Positions 55,186-63,610 of a stretch of 64,000 bases of DNA are shown in pieces (positions within the stretch are counted from its first letter, which is position 1; the number at the start of each line of letters is the position of its first letter). The notes under the pieces are model-generated. The model was given only the letters and a program-made list of their open reading frames with translations. It did not search any database and had not been told where the DNA came from. This DNA comes from Robbsia andropogonis. GTDB taxonomy: Bacteria; Pseudomonadota; Gammaproteobacteria; Burkholderiales; Burkholderiaceae. Both the position numbers and the translations under genes were made by a program. The stretch is taken from positions 310,001-374,000 of the forward strand of contig NZ_LAQU01000001.1 of assembly GCF_000970345.1 (NCBI RefSeq), read 5' to 3'.

Positions 55186-56571
55186 CTAGCCCACTTGGGG
55201 GATGGTTACCGTCACAGACAACCCCTTTTTGTTCTCACCATGGCTTATGCTGAGCGACGCATCGTAGTATTCTGCGATACGTTTAACTATGGCCAGTCCT
55301 AATCCACTTCCTGGTGCAGCTGCGGACGTGCTGCGAAAAAAACGGTCGGTGAGTCGCTCTAACTCTTCTTCCGATACACCATTTCCATCATCACATAAGA
55401 TAAATTTAATTACGCCGCGCGCTCTCTCGAATGAAACGTGAACAAAACCTCCCGATGTACCATATTTGATACTATTATCAAGCAAGTTATCGATGAGCAC
55501 GCGGAATAAAATAGGGTCGCCGTGCAAGGAAACCTGCGCGTCTCCGGTCACTTGTAATGAGATTGATTTTTCTTTTGCTTGCTCGCGTCGATAGCCAATA
55601 GCTTCGATGGCGACGTCTTGTAGCAAAAATACGGCCGCTTCGGTATTTGCGCGGTGGTCGATGCGCGCCAGTAGCAGTAACTGTTGAATTAGGTGAGCAC
55701 TCCGGTCAACGCCTAGAATGACCCGACGGAGCGCCGTTTGCTGTTGGTATAGGTCACTCGAGGTTAGCGCGACTTGAGCTTGTACTTTTATTGCTGTTAG
55801 GGGCGTTCTTAATTCATGTGCAGCGTCCGCGGTAAACGTGCGCTCTTTCGACAATGATAGTCTCAGTCGTTCGAGTAAGTCGTTGATGGATGACACGACC
55901 GGTACCAGTTCTGAGGAAATGCTCGGCAACCGGATAGGGCTTAGATTCCTGCTATCTCGCTCGCTCACAGCAGCAGTCAATGTATTGAGCGGTTTCAATC
56001 CAATGCCGATAACGAACCAAACCAGAACCATCGCCAACGGCAGTCCAACCAAGGCGGGTCTTGCGATACGGGCAGCAACGCCTGTTACCAAATCGCTTCG
56101 TTGGTTCAATGGCTCAAGCAGTGTCAGTATCCGTTTTGATGACGCATCATAAGCGACATGCGACAGCCAGGTCGCACCGGCAAATGTAACGTAGCTGATG
56201 GACTGTTCCGGATGCTCAGCAATGTAATTTGATGGGAAGTGTTCCGATATGGACACGATGTTTCCATCTTCATCGGAAACGCGAAATTGAACAAAGCGCT
56301 TTCTAACGTCCGAGTCATGCCGCACATGCCAGCCGTTCTGAGGGATCTCATTACGTGCATCGATTCCTGTTACGGAAAGTCGGTTGAGGTCTCGCACGTC
56401 GAGCTTTATTAGCAGAGGCGCAAGCTGAATGATTCGTGTTTCATCCCAGCGCATCATTTCGTGCTTGGCGGAATAGAAGCTCCAAAGAAATATCATTAGC
56501 CAGGCGACGCCAACGCTACCCAATAGTAACGTGATGAGTCTGCGACGTATTGAACCGCGGACCATATTCAT
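55186..56571 (-). CDS. Two-component sensor histidine kinase (QseC/TctE-like)
   Basis: A 461-residue inner-membrane kinase: TM1 about 13-33, periplasmic sensor about 34-165, TM2 about 170-190, HAMP, then the dimerisation box HELRTPLTAIKVQ (His near 252). The ATPase core has the N-box region LIDNLLDNSIKYG, DDGNGVSEEE and GSGLGLAIVKRIAEYY. The start overlaps the response regulator stop (ATGA type), so the two are translated together. The signal is unknown; a cytochrome b561 gene is divergent from the pair and may be a target, as in several redox or metal-linked systems (inference). Base composition is lower in GC than in the core genes. Confidence 0.9.
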   Translation of the reverse strand: MNMVRGSIRRRLITLLLGSVGVAWLMIFLWSFYSAKHEMMRWDETRIIQLAPLLIKLDVRDLNRLSVTGIDARNEIPQNGWHVRHDSDVRKRFVQFRVSDEDGNIVSISEHFPSNYIAEHPEQSISYVTFAGATWLSHVAYDASSKRILTLLEPLNQRSDLVTGVAARIARPALVGLPLAMVLVWFVIGIGLKPLNTLTAAVSERDSRNLSPIRLPSISSELVPVVSSINDLLERLRLSLSKERTFTADAAHELRTPLTAIKVQAQVALTSSDLYQQQTALRRVILGVDRSAHLIQQLLLLARIDHRANTEAAVFLLQDVAIEAIGYRREQAKEKSISLQVTGDAQVSLHGDPILFRVLIDNLLDNSIKYGTSGGFVHVSFERARGVIKFILCDDGNGVSEEELERLTDRFFRSTSAAAPGSGLGLAIVKRIAEYYDASLSISHGENKKGLSVTVTIPQVG

Positions 56572-57227
56572 TGCTGTTCCATCAGATAGCCTACGCCGCG
56601 AATAGTGCGAATAGCATCCATTCCGATTTTCTTTCGCAGCCCGTGGATGTGCACTTCGATTGCATTGCTCTCGATTTCATCCCTCCATCCGTATATGCTT
56701 TCCTCGATCCGCGACTTTTTCTGTGCGATTCCTGCGTTTGACAGAAGATAGACAAGAATCGCGAATTCCCGCGCGGTGACGTCAATTTGCTCTCCCTGTA
56801 CATGAACGGTGACCGCAGCCGTGTCCACTCGCAAATTCCGCCACGAGATTACCTCGGTGCCGCGTCGATAAGCGCGCCTTATAAGCGCCCGACACCGCGC
56901 TATAACTTCGTCTAAGTCGAATGGCTTTCCGACGTAGTCATCGGCTCCCGCGTTGAGTCCGTGAACGCGGTCAATCGGGGTATCTTTTGCCGTCAAGATA
57001 AGGACTGGCGTGTGATTGCCGGCGGCTCGCACGGCTTTGAGCAACTCTAGGCCAGCAAGCTTAGGAAGCCCTAGGTCGAGAACAATCAGCTCATAGCCTG
57101 TTGTATCTAGCGACAATCGCGCGTGACTGCCATCTCGTGCCCAGTCAACGGCATACCCTTGATTTTGCAGAGCGACTGAAAGACCACTCCCAATGAGGTC
57201 GTCATCTTCGACAAGGAGAATGCGCAT
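56568..57227 (-). CDS. OmpR-family response regulator
   Basis: A 219-residue regulator: receiver domain with the acidic pocket EDDD (8-10), phospho-acceptor D51 (IVLDLGLPK), T79 and K101; the C-terminal winged helix begins near 125 and contains VTAREFAILVYLLS and HIHGLRKKIG. It is the first gene of the pair and overlaps the kinase gene by four bases. Phosphorylated by the neighbouring kinase, it should act as a DNA-binding transcription factor. The intergenic region to cytochrome b561 is only about 140 bases. Confidence 0.93.
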   Translation of the reverse strand: MRILLVEDDDLIGSGLSVALQNQGYAVDWARDGSHARLSLDTTGYELIVLDLGLPKLAGLELLKAVRAAGNHTPVLILTAKDTPIDRVHGLNAGADDYVGKPFDLDEVIARCRALIRRAYRRGTEVISWRNLRVDTAAVTVHVQGEQIDVTAREFAILVYLLSNAGIAQKKSRIEESIYGWRDEIESNAIEVHIHGLRKKIGMDAIRTIRGVGYLMEQQ

Positions 57228-57367
57228 GATTATTAATACGGGGATGAAAAAGGAACCGTCGTGTTAACGATATCGCAGAATTCGAATGATTCTAGCGTCT
57301 CTTAAGGTAATCTTTAAACTCGCTTTGCTACTCTCGTCGGCGGTATCTTCGACCCGGATTGAATCAT

Positions 57368-57901
57368 ATGTACGAAAACATGGAACAACCAAAAGCGTAT
57401 TCGACCACGGCTCGCATGTTGCATTGGCTGGTAGCGCTTCTTGTACTTGCGCAGTTTCTTCTAGGGTGGACGATGCCAGATGTTAAAAGAGGCACTCTCC
57501 CAGAAGGCCTTATCGCATGGCATCTGAGCGTCGGCGCGGCTATCGTGCTTGCCATGGCGATGCGAATTATCTGGCGAGCAACCCATAGGCCAGCTCCGGC
57601 AGACTTGACGCCTGCCGTGAAGCTCGCCTCCGCTATAACGCATCTATCGTTGTACTGTCTTCTTGTTCTTATTCCCCTGGCAGGATGGGCTAATGCGTCT
57701 GCGCGAGGTTGGGTAGTCAAGTTGTTCGGATTTATTCCGTATCCCCCCCTTTCCGCTGTTGGATCGTCATTCGGCCACTGGCTCGGCGACGTCCATGGAT
57801 GGCTCGCGTGGGTGCTTTTGGGGTTGATTGGCATTCATATTTTCGCGGCGCTTTTCCATAGATTTATTCTGCGCGACGAGGTGATAAATCGCATGCTGTG
57901 A
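57368..57901 (+). CDS. Cytochrome b561 (CybB-like)
   Basis: A 177-residue di-haem membrane protein with four helices. Haem ligands are likely H20-type residues in TTARMLHWLVALLVLAQF, in IAWHLSVGAAIVLAMAMR and HGWLAWVLLGLIGIHIFAA. Bacterial b561 proteins move electrons from ubiquinol, for instance to superoxide. The gene is divergent from a two-component system, which might regulate it. The start was set at ATG 57368 rather than the TTG at 57359. Confidence 0.9.
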   Translation: MYENMEQPKAYSTTARMLHWLVALLVLAQFLLGWTMPDVKRGTLPEGLIAWHLSVGAAIVLAMAMRIIWRATHRPAPADLTPAVKLASAITHLSLYCLLVLIPLAGWANASARGWVVKLFGFIPYPPLSAVGSSFGHWLGDVHGWLAWVLLGLIGIHIFAALFHRFILRDEVINRML

Positions 57902-58051
57902 GTGGGACGATACGTAATGAGGATGATTATCGTTTTTGGTGGGTGGCAATTTATCGCTTGTCGTCTAGGGTAAGGTGACGCCGCTCGATTCTTCTCATTC
58001 GCATAGCTGGTAACCGAGCCTAGACTCGCTGTTTAATTGCTGATCATCACA

Positions 58052-59176
58052 ATGGCAAACAAAAAAGAACATCAAAAGTATCGTGCGCATCTTGCAGATG
58101 AGTTGCATAGTGCGGCAATTTACGAGACTCTTTCGAAAGTCGACAAAGACCCTGAGCGCCGAAACGTGTTTCTGCTGCTTGCGCAGTCGGAGCGACAGCA
58201 TGCTCAGGTTTGGTTGAATCGATTGGCCAGCGACGGGGTTGTCGCAAAACCGCGGTTTAATGCGAAGACGCTCGTCATGAAAGGCGTCATTCACCTTTTG
58301 GGGCCGAAGCATGTTTTGCCTTCTTTGGCTGCTGCCGAGTTCGCTGATAGAAATAAGTATGCGGGCAGTCCCGAAACGGCCGGGATGTCCGCGGAAGAAC
58401 ATGAGCATGCGAATGTCGTGCAAGCAATGGCAAACGTTGGCAAGCCGACGGCTGTCGGCGGGCCAGATATCGCGCAGGCCGAATCTTGGCATCGTGGCGT
58501 ATCATCAGGAAACGATTTGCGCGCAGGCGTACTAGGTGCGAACGACGGCCTCGTTTCAAACTTTTGCCTCATTATGGGCGTAGCCGGTGCCGAGGCCAGC
58601 TCTCGCATCATTTTGTTGACGGCATTCGCGGGCCTTGTGGCGGGTGCCTGTTCGATGGCGCTTGGTGAATGGCTATCTGTTACAAACGCGCGAGAGCTCG
58701 CGCAAGCGCAAGTTGCAAAAGAAGCGGACGAGTTGGAGCACAACCCTGAATCGGAAGAAAATGAGCTCGCACTCATCTATCGTGCAAAAGGTTTGGCTAG
58801 CGACGAAGCCAAGCGCGTAGCGGGACAAATCATGCGGGACAAAAAGATGGCACTCGACGTATTGGTTCGCGAAGAGCTAGGACTCGACCCCGCTGAGTTG
58901 GGCGGAAATCCATGGTCTGCAGCAGGCGTGTCGTTTTTGCTATTTGCTGTAGGTGCATTTTTTCCCGCGATGCCGTTTTTGTGGAGTAGCGGTGCTTCTG
59001 CAATTGCGCAATGCGTCGCTTACAGCGTTGTCGCACTCGCTGGCATTGGTGTGTTTACGTCGCTTTTCAATGGTCGCTCCGCAAGTTATTCCGCCGTGCG
59101 CCAAATACTGGTTGGACTTATCACTGCCGCGTTCACATTTGGCGTGGGACGCTTGCTCGGCGTTGCCGTTTCATAA
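58052..59176 (+). CDS. Ferritin-like domain fused to CCC1/VIT1 iron transporter (MbfA-like)
   Basis: A 374-residue fusion. The N-terminal ferritin-like/rubrerythrin part (about 1-130) holds Glu/His iron-ligand candidates in ADELHSAAIYE, AQSERQHAQVWL and AEEHEHANVV. The C-terminal VIT1/CCC1 part (about 150-374) has GANDGLVSNFCLIMGVAGA and ACSMALGEWLSV and about five helices. In Agrobacterium and Bradyrhizobium, MbfA-type proteins of this layout export iron and protect against peroxide. The same role is likely here. The start is ATG 58052; no ferric-uptake box was recognised by eye upstream. Confidence 0.88.
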   Translation: MANKKEHQKYRAHLADELHSAAIYETLSKVDKDPERRNVFLLLAQSERQHAQVWLNRLASDGVVAKPRFNAKTLVMKGVIHLLGPKHVLPSLAAAEFADRNKYAGSPETAGMSAEEHEHANVVQAMANVGKPTAVGGPDIAQAESWHRGVSSGNDLRAGVLGANDGLVSNFCLIMGVAGAEASSRIILLTAFAGLVAGACSMALGEWLSVTNARELAQAQVAKEADELEHNPESEENELALIYRAKGLASDEAKRVAGQIMRDKKMALDVLVREELGLDPAELGGNPWSAAGVSFLLFAVGAFFPAMPFLWSSGASAIAQCVAYSVVALAGIGVFTSLFNGRSASYSAVRQILVGLITAAFTFGVGRLLGVAVS

Positions 59177-59265
59177 TCGAAGGTAATAGCCCTGCTCAGT
59201 TAGCGAGCGTGGAAGTGGAATGTCCCAGCAAAGGACGTTATGCAGGGTGAAGACGGACGTATCGG

Positions 59266-60000
59266 TCAGATAATGGCCTGGTTCACGCGTTTCATCAATG
59301 CTTCGGCGCTTTCCTTACGCTCGCTGTAACGGTCAACCAAGTACGGCCCGATATCGCGCGTCAACAAGGTGAACTTCACAAGTTCCTCCATTACGTCCAC
59401 GACACGATCGAAATATGCCGAAGGCTTCATGCGGCCGGTCTCATCAAATTCCATGTAGGCCTTCGCCACCGACGACTGGTTCGGAATAGTCAGCATGCGC
59501 ATCCACCGGCCAAGCACGCGCATCTGGTTGACGGCGTTGAACGACTGCGACCCGCCACTAACCTGCATCACCGCGAGCGTCTTGCCCTGCGTCGGCCGCA
59601 CTGCACCCACTGAAAGGGGAATCCAGTCTATCTGCGATTTCATAATGCCTGTCATAGCGCCGTGGCGCTCGGGCGAGGACCAGACCATACCCTCCGACCA
59701 TAGGACCAGCTCACGCAATTCGGCTACCTTAGGATGCGTGTCGGGCGCGTCGTCGGGTAGTGGCAAACCGCTCGGATTGAACGTTCGGGCTTCCGCACCC
59801 ATCGCCGTGAGCAGGCGCGTCGCTTCTTCGCTCAACAGGCGACTGAACGAACGCTCACGCAGCGAACCGTAGAGCACCAGGATGCGAGGTGCGTGCTGGG
59901 AAGCCTTCTCGACCTGATGGCGCTGGATATCAGGTACGCGGAACAGCATTGCATCGACTTGCGGAAGCTCCGTGGCGAGATCAGTTACCGAAGTAGACAC
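59266..60000 (-). CDS. arsH: Arsenical resistance protein ArsH
   Basis: A 244-residue NADPH-dependent FMN reductase of the ArsH family. [18 protein letters not shown] binds the FMN phosphate; [20 protein letters not shown] is the family signature. ArsH oxidises trivalent organoarsenicals and/or reduces quinones, easing arsenic and oxidative stress. Last gene of the ars operon; its start lies inside the end of arsC (20-base overlap), so the two are translationally coupled. Confidence 0.94.
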   Translation of the reverse strand: MSTSVTDLATELPQVDAMLFRVPDIQRHQVEKASQHAPRILVLYGSLRERSFSRLLSEEATRLLTAMGAEARTFNPSGLPLPDDAPDTHPKVAELRELVLWSEGMVWSSPERHGAMTGIMKSQIDWIPLSVGAVRPTQGKTLAVMQVSGGSQSFNAVNQMRVLGRWMRMLTIPNQSSVAKAYMEFDETGRMKPSAYFDRVVDVMEELVKFTLLTRDIGPYLVDRYSERKESAEALMKRVNQAII

Positions 60001-60415
60001 GTTTTCCCTCCGCGTCGATCACCACTTCTCCGTCTTCCTTCGTGAATGCGCCGCGTTGTGCCTCTTGCAAAATGTCGAGTACCAGTTCGGACGGACGGCA
60101 AAGGCGCACGCCCTTCGACGTTACTACGAAGGGACGGTTGATAAGAATGGGGTGCGCCATCATCGCGTCGAGAAACTGCTCATCGGTCAGAGCCGGATTG
60201 TCCAGATGCATTTCTGCGTACGGGGTTCCTTTCTGTCTGAGCACGTCGCGCACGGCCAGCCCAGATTGCTGGATAAGTTCGACGAGCGTGTCGCGGGAAG
60301 GTGGCGTTTTCAGATACTCCACGACAATGGGTTCGATACCGGCGTTGCGAATCATCGCGAGTGTATTACGCGAAGTGCCGCAATCAGGGTTGTGATAGAT
60401 GGTGACTTCGTTCAT
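59981..60415 (-). CDS. arsC: Arsenate reductase (glutaredoxin-dependent), ArsC
   Basis: A 144-residue reductase that turns arsenate into arsenite for export. The catalytic cysteine C12 lies in [10 protein letters not shown], and the conserved arginine region [16 protein letters not shown] is present. It sits between acr3 (gap of 19 bases) and arsH (overlap), in the order arsR-acr3-arsC-arsH. Length and motifs are normal. Confidence 0.95.
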   Translation of the reverse strand: MNEVTIYHNPDCGTSRNTLAMIRNAGIEPIVVEYLKTPPSRDTLVELIQQSGLAVRDVLRQKGTPYAEMHLDNPALTDEQFLDAMMAHPILINRPFVVTSKGVRLCRPSELVLDILQEAQRGAFTKEDGEVVIDAEGKRVYFGN

Positions 60416-60434
60416 TGTGTTGTTTCCATTTCAT

Positions 60435-61505
60435 TCAGGCGCACTCATACCAGCGCTTCGACCGGTTGGCGACACGTACCAAGAGCAGCATCACCGGCAC
60501 TTCGATCAGCACGCCAACGACCGTCGCGAGTGCTGCGCCGGAGTTGAAACCGAACAAGCCGATTGCGGTCGCGACAGCCAGCTCGAAGAAGTTCGATGCG
60601 CCAATCAGTGCGGACGGACACGCGATGTTGTGCTTCTCGCCGACCGCGCGATTGAGCCAGTACGCCAGCGCCGAGTTGAAGAGCACCTGGATCAGGATGG
60701 GCACGGCAAGCATCGCCATCACAAGCGGCTGCTTGAGAATGGCCTCGCCTTGGAAAGCAAATAGCAGCACCAGCGTGGCGAGCAGCGCAGTGATCGACCA
60801 TGGGCCGATCTTTGCCATTGCCGCTTCGAAGGTAGTCTCGCCGCGCGAGAGCAATGTTTTGCGCAAGATCTGCGCGAGGATCACGGGAATGACGATGTAG
60901 AGCGCGACCGAAGTAAGCAGCGTTGCCCAAGGCACCGTGATGGAAGAGATGCCAAGCAACAGACCAACGAGCGGTGCGAACGCGAACACCATGATGCTGT
61001 CGTTAAGCGTAACTTGTGAGAGCGTGAAAAGCGGATCACCGCCCGTCAGACGGCTCCAGACGAACACCATCGCCGTACAAGGCGCGGCGGCCAGCAAGAT
61101 CAGTCCGGCCACATAGCTGTCGAGCTGTGCGGAGGGCAGTATCGGCGCGAATAGTTGCTTAATGAAGATCCACGCAAGGAACGCCATCGTGAACGGCTTG
61201 ACAAGCCAGTTGATCACGAGCGTGACGCCAATGCCCCTGATGTGTTGGCGCACTTCATGCAACGAGCGAACGTCAACCCTCAAAAGCATGGGTATGATCA
61301 TCACCCAGATCAGCAGGCCGACCGGCAGATTGACCTGGGCGTACTCCATGCGGCCGATTGCCTGAAAAACGTCAGGGCGCATCTGGCCAAATAGGATCCC
61401 CGCGACGATACAGAGCACGACCCAGACGGTGAGGTAGCGCTCGAAGAAACCGATAGCTGGCTTTGACGAGGTGCTGCGCGCAGCGGTGGTGTGTGGGGCA
61501 TTCAT
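60435..61505 (-). CDS. acr3: ACR3-family arsenite efflux transporter
   Basis: A 356-residue inner-membrane transporter of about ten helices that expels arsenite. Family marks: VWVVLCIVAGILFGQMRP near the start, LAAAPCTAMVFVWSRLTGG (conserved Cys, near residue 138) and the late IGLFGFNSGAALATVVGV. Named arsB in many genomes, but this is the ACR3 type, not the ArsB antiporter fold. 107 bases separate it from arsR. Confidence 0.94.
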   Translation of the reverse strand: MNAPHTTAARSTSSKPAIGFFERYLTVWVVLCIVAGILFGQMRPDVFQAIGRMEYAQVNLPVGLLIWVMIIPMLLRVDVRSLHEVRQHIRGIGVTLVINWLVKPFTMAFLAWIFIKQLFAPILPSAQLDSYVAGLILLAAAPCTAMVFVWSRLTGGDPLFTLSQVTLNDSIMVFAFAPLVGLLLGISSITVPWATLLTSVALYIVIPVILAQILRKTLLSRGETTFEAAMAKIGPWSITALLATLVLLFAFQGEAILKQPLVMAMLAVPILIQVLFNSALAYWLNRAVGEKHNIACPSALIGASNFFELAVATAIGLFGFNSGAALATVVGVLIEVPVMLLLVRVANRSKRWYECA

Positions 61506-61612
61506 TGCGAAATCGATGAAAAAAGCTCTGCGGTAAATCGCTTCGAATAGAGCGCGGTACTAGCTGCGATATCACCACCTTGCCGTTAGAACCGTCTCAT
61601 GGCAGCGCTCCT

Positions 61613-61936
61613 TTAGCATAGGCACGAATTTGCGTCCGACACCAGGCAGGGTTGCCCTTGGCAGCAATTCTCGGTCAAGAAACCGAGAACCAAATTCATT
61701 TGGTTATACGCAGCACGATAGATCAGGCTTCTCCCGTGGCGTTCCTGCGTGACCAACCCCGCGTGCACCAGTTCCCTTAGGTGAAAGGAGAGTGTCGCGT
61801 TTGGCACCTCGCATTGCGCCGCCATGGTGCCTGGTGTGAGCCCATCTGGCCCGGCCACGATCAGCATGCGGAACACGCGCAATCGTAAATCGTGAGCTAG
61901 CGCTGCCAGAGCACGGATGACATCTTTCTCTTCCAT
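61613..61936 (-). CDS. arsR: ArsR-family arsenic-responsive repressor
   Basis: A 107-residue winged-helix repressor. ALAHDLRLRVFRMLI starts the HTH region, and VPNATLSFHLRELVHAGLV is the recognition part. The C-terminal tail holds several cysteines (NCCQGQPC and SCLC), which probably bind As(III), as in the ArsR2-type proteins with C-terminal metal sites. First gene of the ars operon. ATG 61936 was chosen, as the extra N-terminal residues of the longer frame (to 62059) would cover the operator at 61938-61955. Confidence 0.9.
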   Translation of the reverse strand: MEEKDVIRALAALAHDLRLRVFRMLIVAGPDGLTPGTMAAQCEVPNATLSFHLRELVHAGLVTQERHGRSLIYRAAYNQMNLVLGFLTENCCQGQPCLVSDANSCLC

Positions 61937-61937
61937 A

Positions 61938-61955
61938 TTTCCAATATAGTCGAAA
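61938..61955. promoter_or_regulatory. Probable ArsR operator
   Basis: TTTCCAATATAGTCGAAA is an imperfect palindrome (14 of 18 positions match its reverse complement) lying directly in front of the arsR start codon. ArsR repressors bind such TTC-N-GAA sites over their own promoter. Confidence 0.55.
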
Positions 61956-62067
61956 TGATGGGTGCGTGCAACGAAAACATGTTCAGCTTCGAGGTTTAAA
62001 AATTTTCGGTTTGGTGCTGGATGACCGCCCATCTCGTCAGGGCGTACACGGAAAGCCATCGCACCAT

Positions 62068-63189
62068 CTAATAGCGGCTGTCTCTGTCTCGATCGTCCAT
62101 CGTCTCGACGTAGTCAATCGCTTCATGTAGATCATCAACCGTGGTGCGCATCGGATTACTTTCTGCCGCAGCTTCTTCGCCTGACGAATAGCCAGGAGCA
62201 TTCATAAAAGCGCGGTGAGCATGCTGCTCCGTACCAGATTGGATATGCTGCGAGGCGTGCGTATCGGTCGCGATACCCGTTGTCCAGAATGGATCGTCAG
62301 GATAAGCTGCTTTTGCTTTCAAGGTTTGCGCCCACGCCATTCCCTTATCGAAGAGGTCGTCATCGCCCCGGGCGTAGATGTAACGATCGTCATCTTCGTC
62401 GTCACGTCCGTTGTAATCCATGATGCAATGATTCTCCACGTCGGTCGCATACTCTTTTAGAAAAGCGACTTTTAACGCATGTACGTAACGTGCCTTCGCC
62501 TGCGCATCAGGAAACCCGGTATGAGGGACATCGATGTGTCTCAAGTTGGATTTCACAACCTGATGCCAGGCGTTCGTTTCGTCGCTCGGCGAAAATACCT
62601 TTTTGTGATCGACCATTTCGGGAAGCGGCAGTTTGCCTTGCGATAGCGATACCGCGTAACCCAATGCATGATCTCCCAATTCATGAGCAAAGACGTATAG
62701 AACGGATGCCAGATACTCGGGCGTCAGCGGCTTACCCGGCTCGACTTTTACGCGGATCGATATTTTGACTGTTCCGGTGCGCCGGTAGTGTTGATCGTCC
62801 CATTCACATATACCCGCCGATCCGCCTTCGATCGACGCGGGCGTTGATATGCGAACATCGCGCGCTTGCATGGGAAACCACGGAACGCTTTTCCGGAGCG
62901 TCGAAAAGCTGTGTCGCAGCACTGCATCCATGTATCCTTCGAAGATCAATCGCGGACTACGGCTGCGTGGCGCGGTGGAAAGAGGATGGGAAGAGGACGC
63001 AACATGCGGTTGCATTGTCCGAAGCGCCTGCAAGTTCGGATTGATCGAATGGGCTACCGGATTTTGTCCGTTTGCGGGAGGGGAAGGATTAGCCGTATTG
63101 TTTCCCTGACCGGAAACGTGCGCCCATTGGTCTGGAACGTTAGACCAGGCATGCGTTGCTCGAAAATCGCCGTAGTGACTATTATCCAT
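62068..63189 (-). CDS. Protein of unknown function with HELGDHALG motif, possible effector
   Basis: A 373-residue hydrophilic protein without signal peptide or membrane segment. The first ~80 residues are rich in Asn, Pro, Ser and His and look disordered, like an effector secretion leader. The middle (about 80-240) seems folded and has VFAHELGDHALGYAV at about 166-180: the zincin pattern HELGHALG with an Asp inserted, giving HEXXXH rather than HEXXH. The C-terminal third is acidic (GRDDEDDDRYI) and ends in a charged tail. I do not recognise a family. It might be a metal-dependent protease or a degenerate one. The ATG at 63189 is the only good start. The gene follows no operon and is cut off from arsR by a gap of about 130 bases. 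Confidence 0.7.
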   Translation of the reverse strand: MDNSHYGDFRATHAWSNVPDQWAHVSGQGNNTANPSPPANGQNPVAHSINPNLQALRTMQPHVASSSHPLSTAPRSRSPRLIFEGYMDAVLRHSFSTLRKSVPWFPMQARDVRISTPASIEGGSAGICEWDDQHYRRTGTVKISIRVKVEPGKPLTPEYLASVLYVFAHELGDHALGYAVSLSQGKLPLPEMVDHKKVFSPSDETNAWHQVVKSNLRHIDVPHTGFPDAQAKARYVHALKVAFLKEYATDVENHCIMDYNGRDDEDDDRYIYARGDDDLFDKGMAWAQTLKAKAAYPDDPFWTTGIATDTHASQHIQSGTEQHAHRAFMNAPGYSSGEEAAAESNPMRTTVDDLHEAIDYVETMDDRDRDSRY

Positions 63190-63610
63190 CGGTATGATCT
63201 TGTTCTGTAGCGCTAAGGCATCACGTATTCATATATAAAAGCGGGCGGACCGCTGAATAGGCTTGCCCGCAACGCCGGGTTACGCGGCGATCTGGCGGCG
63301 GCTGACTGAAAACGCTACACCGTGGATAACCGCAGGGCATCGTTCCGTAGCGAAAAACCGGAGCAGTGGGCATCTAAAGTATCGTCATTGAGACGCGAAC
63401 CGGCGCATGAATCGGAACGTACGCGCGTTTTTGCGAAGTGTGCCTTGACGTGGCGTTGCGCCGGTACCGGACGCGTCAAAGGATCGATCTTTCCCAGGAC
63501 TATGGCTGTTGATTCGCACGTAAAACTGCCCTATTAAAGGCAGTAGAAGATTCGGAGCGCCCCCCCCTTTTTAGCTTCGCCGTACGTATTGCATCGTGAC
63601 CGTTACTTCC
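63190..63610. other. Divergent spacer before the NUDIX gene
   Basis: About 420 bases without a supported gene. A short inverted repeat (GCGGGC 63241-63246, GCCCGC 63265-63270) and a run of C near 63560 were seen. It should contain the promoters of the flanking genes. Confidence 0.4.

Noticed and set aside
54964-55302. 112-residue plus-strand frame
   Set aside because: Overlaps the end of the sensor kinase on the other strand and shows no family features.
63190-63420. hrp/PIP box (CGAA-N16-CGAA on the plus strand) upstream of the HELGDH protein
   Set aside because: Only isolated CGAA at 63351 and 63396 with the wrong spacing. None was found in 16436-16610 for the glycosyltransferase either.
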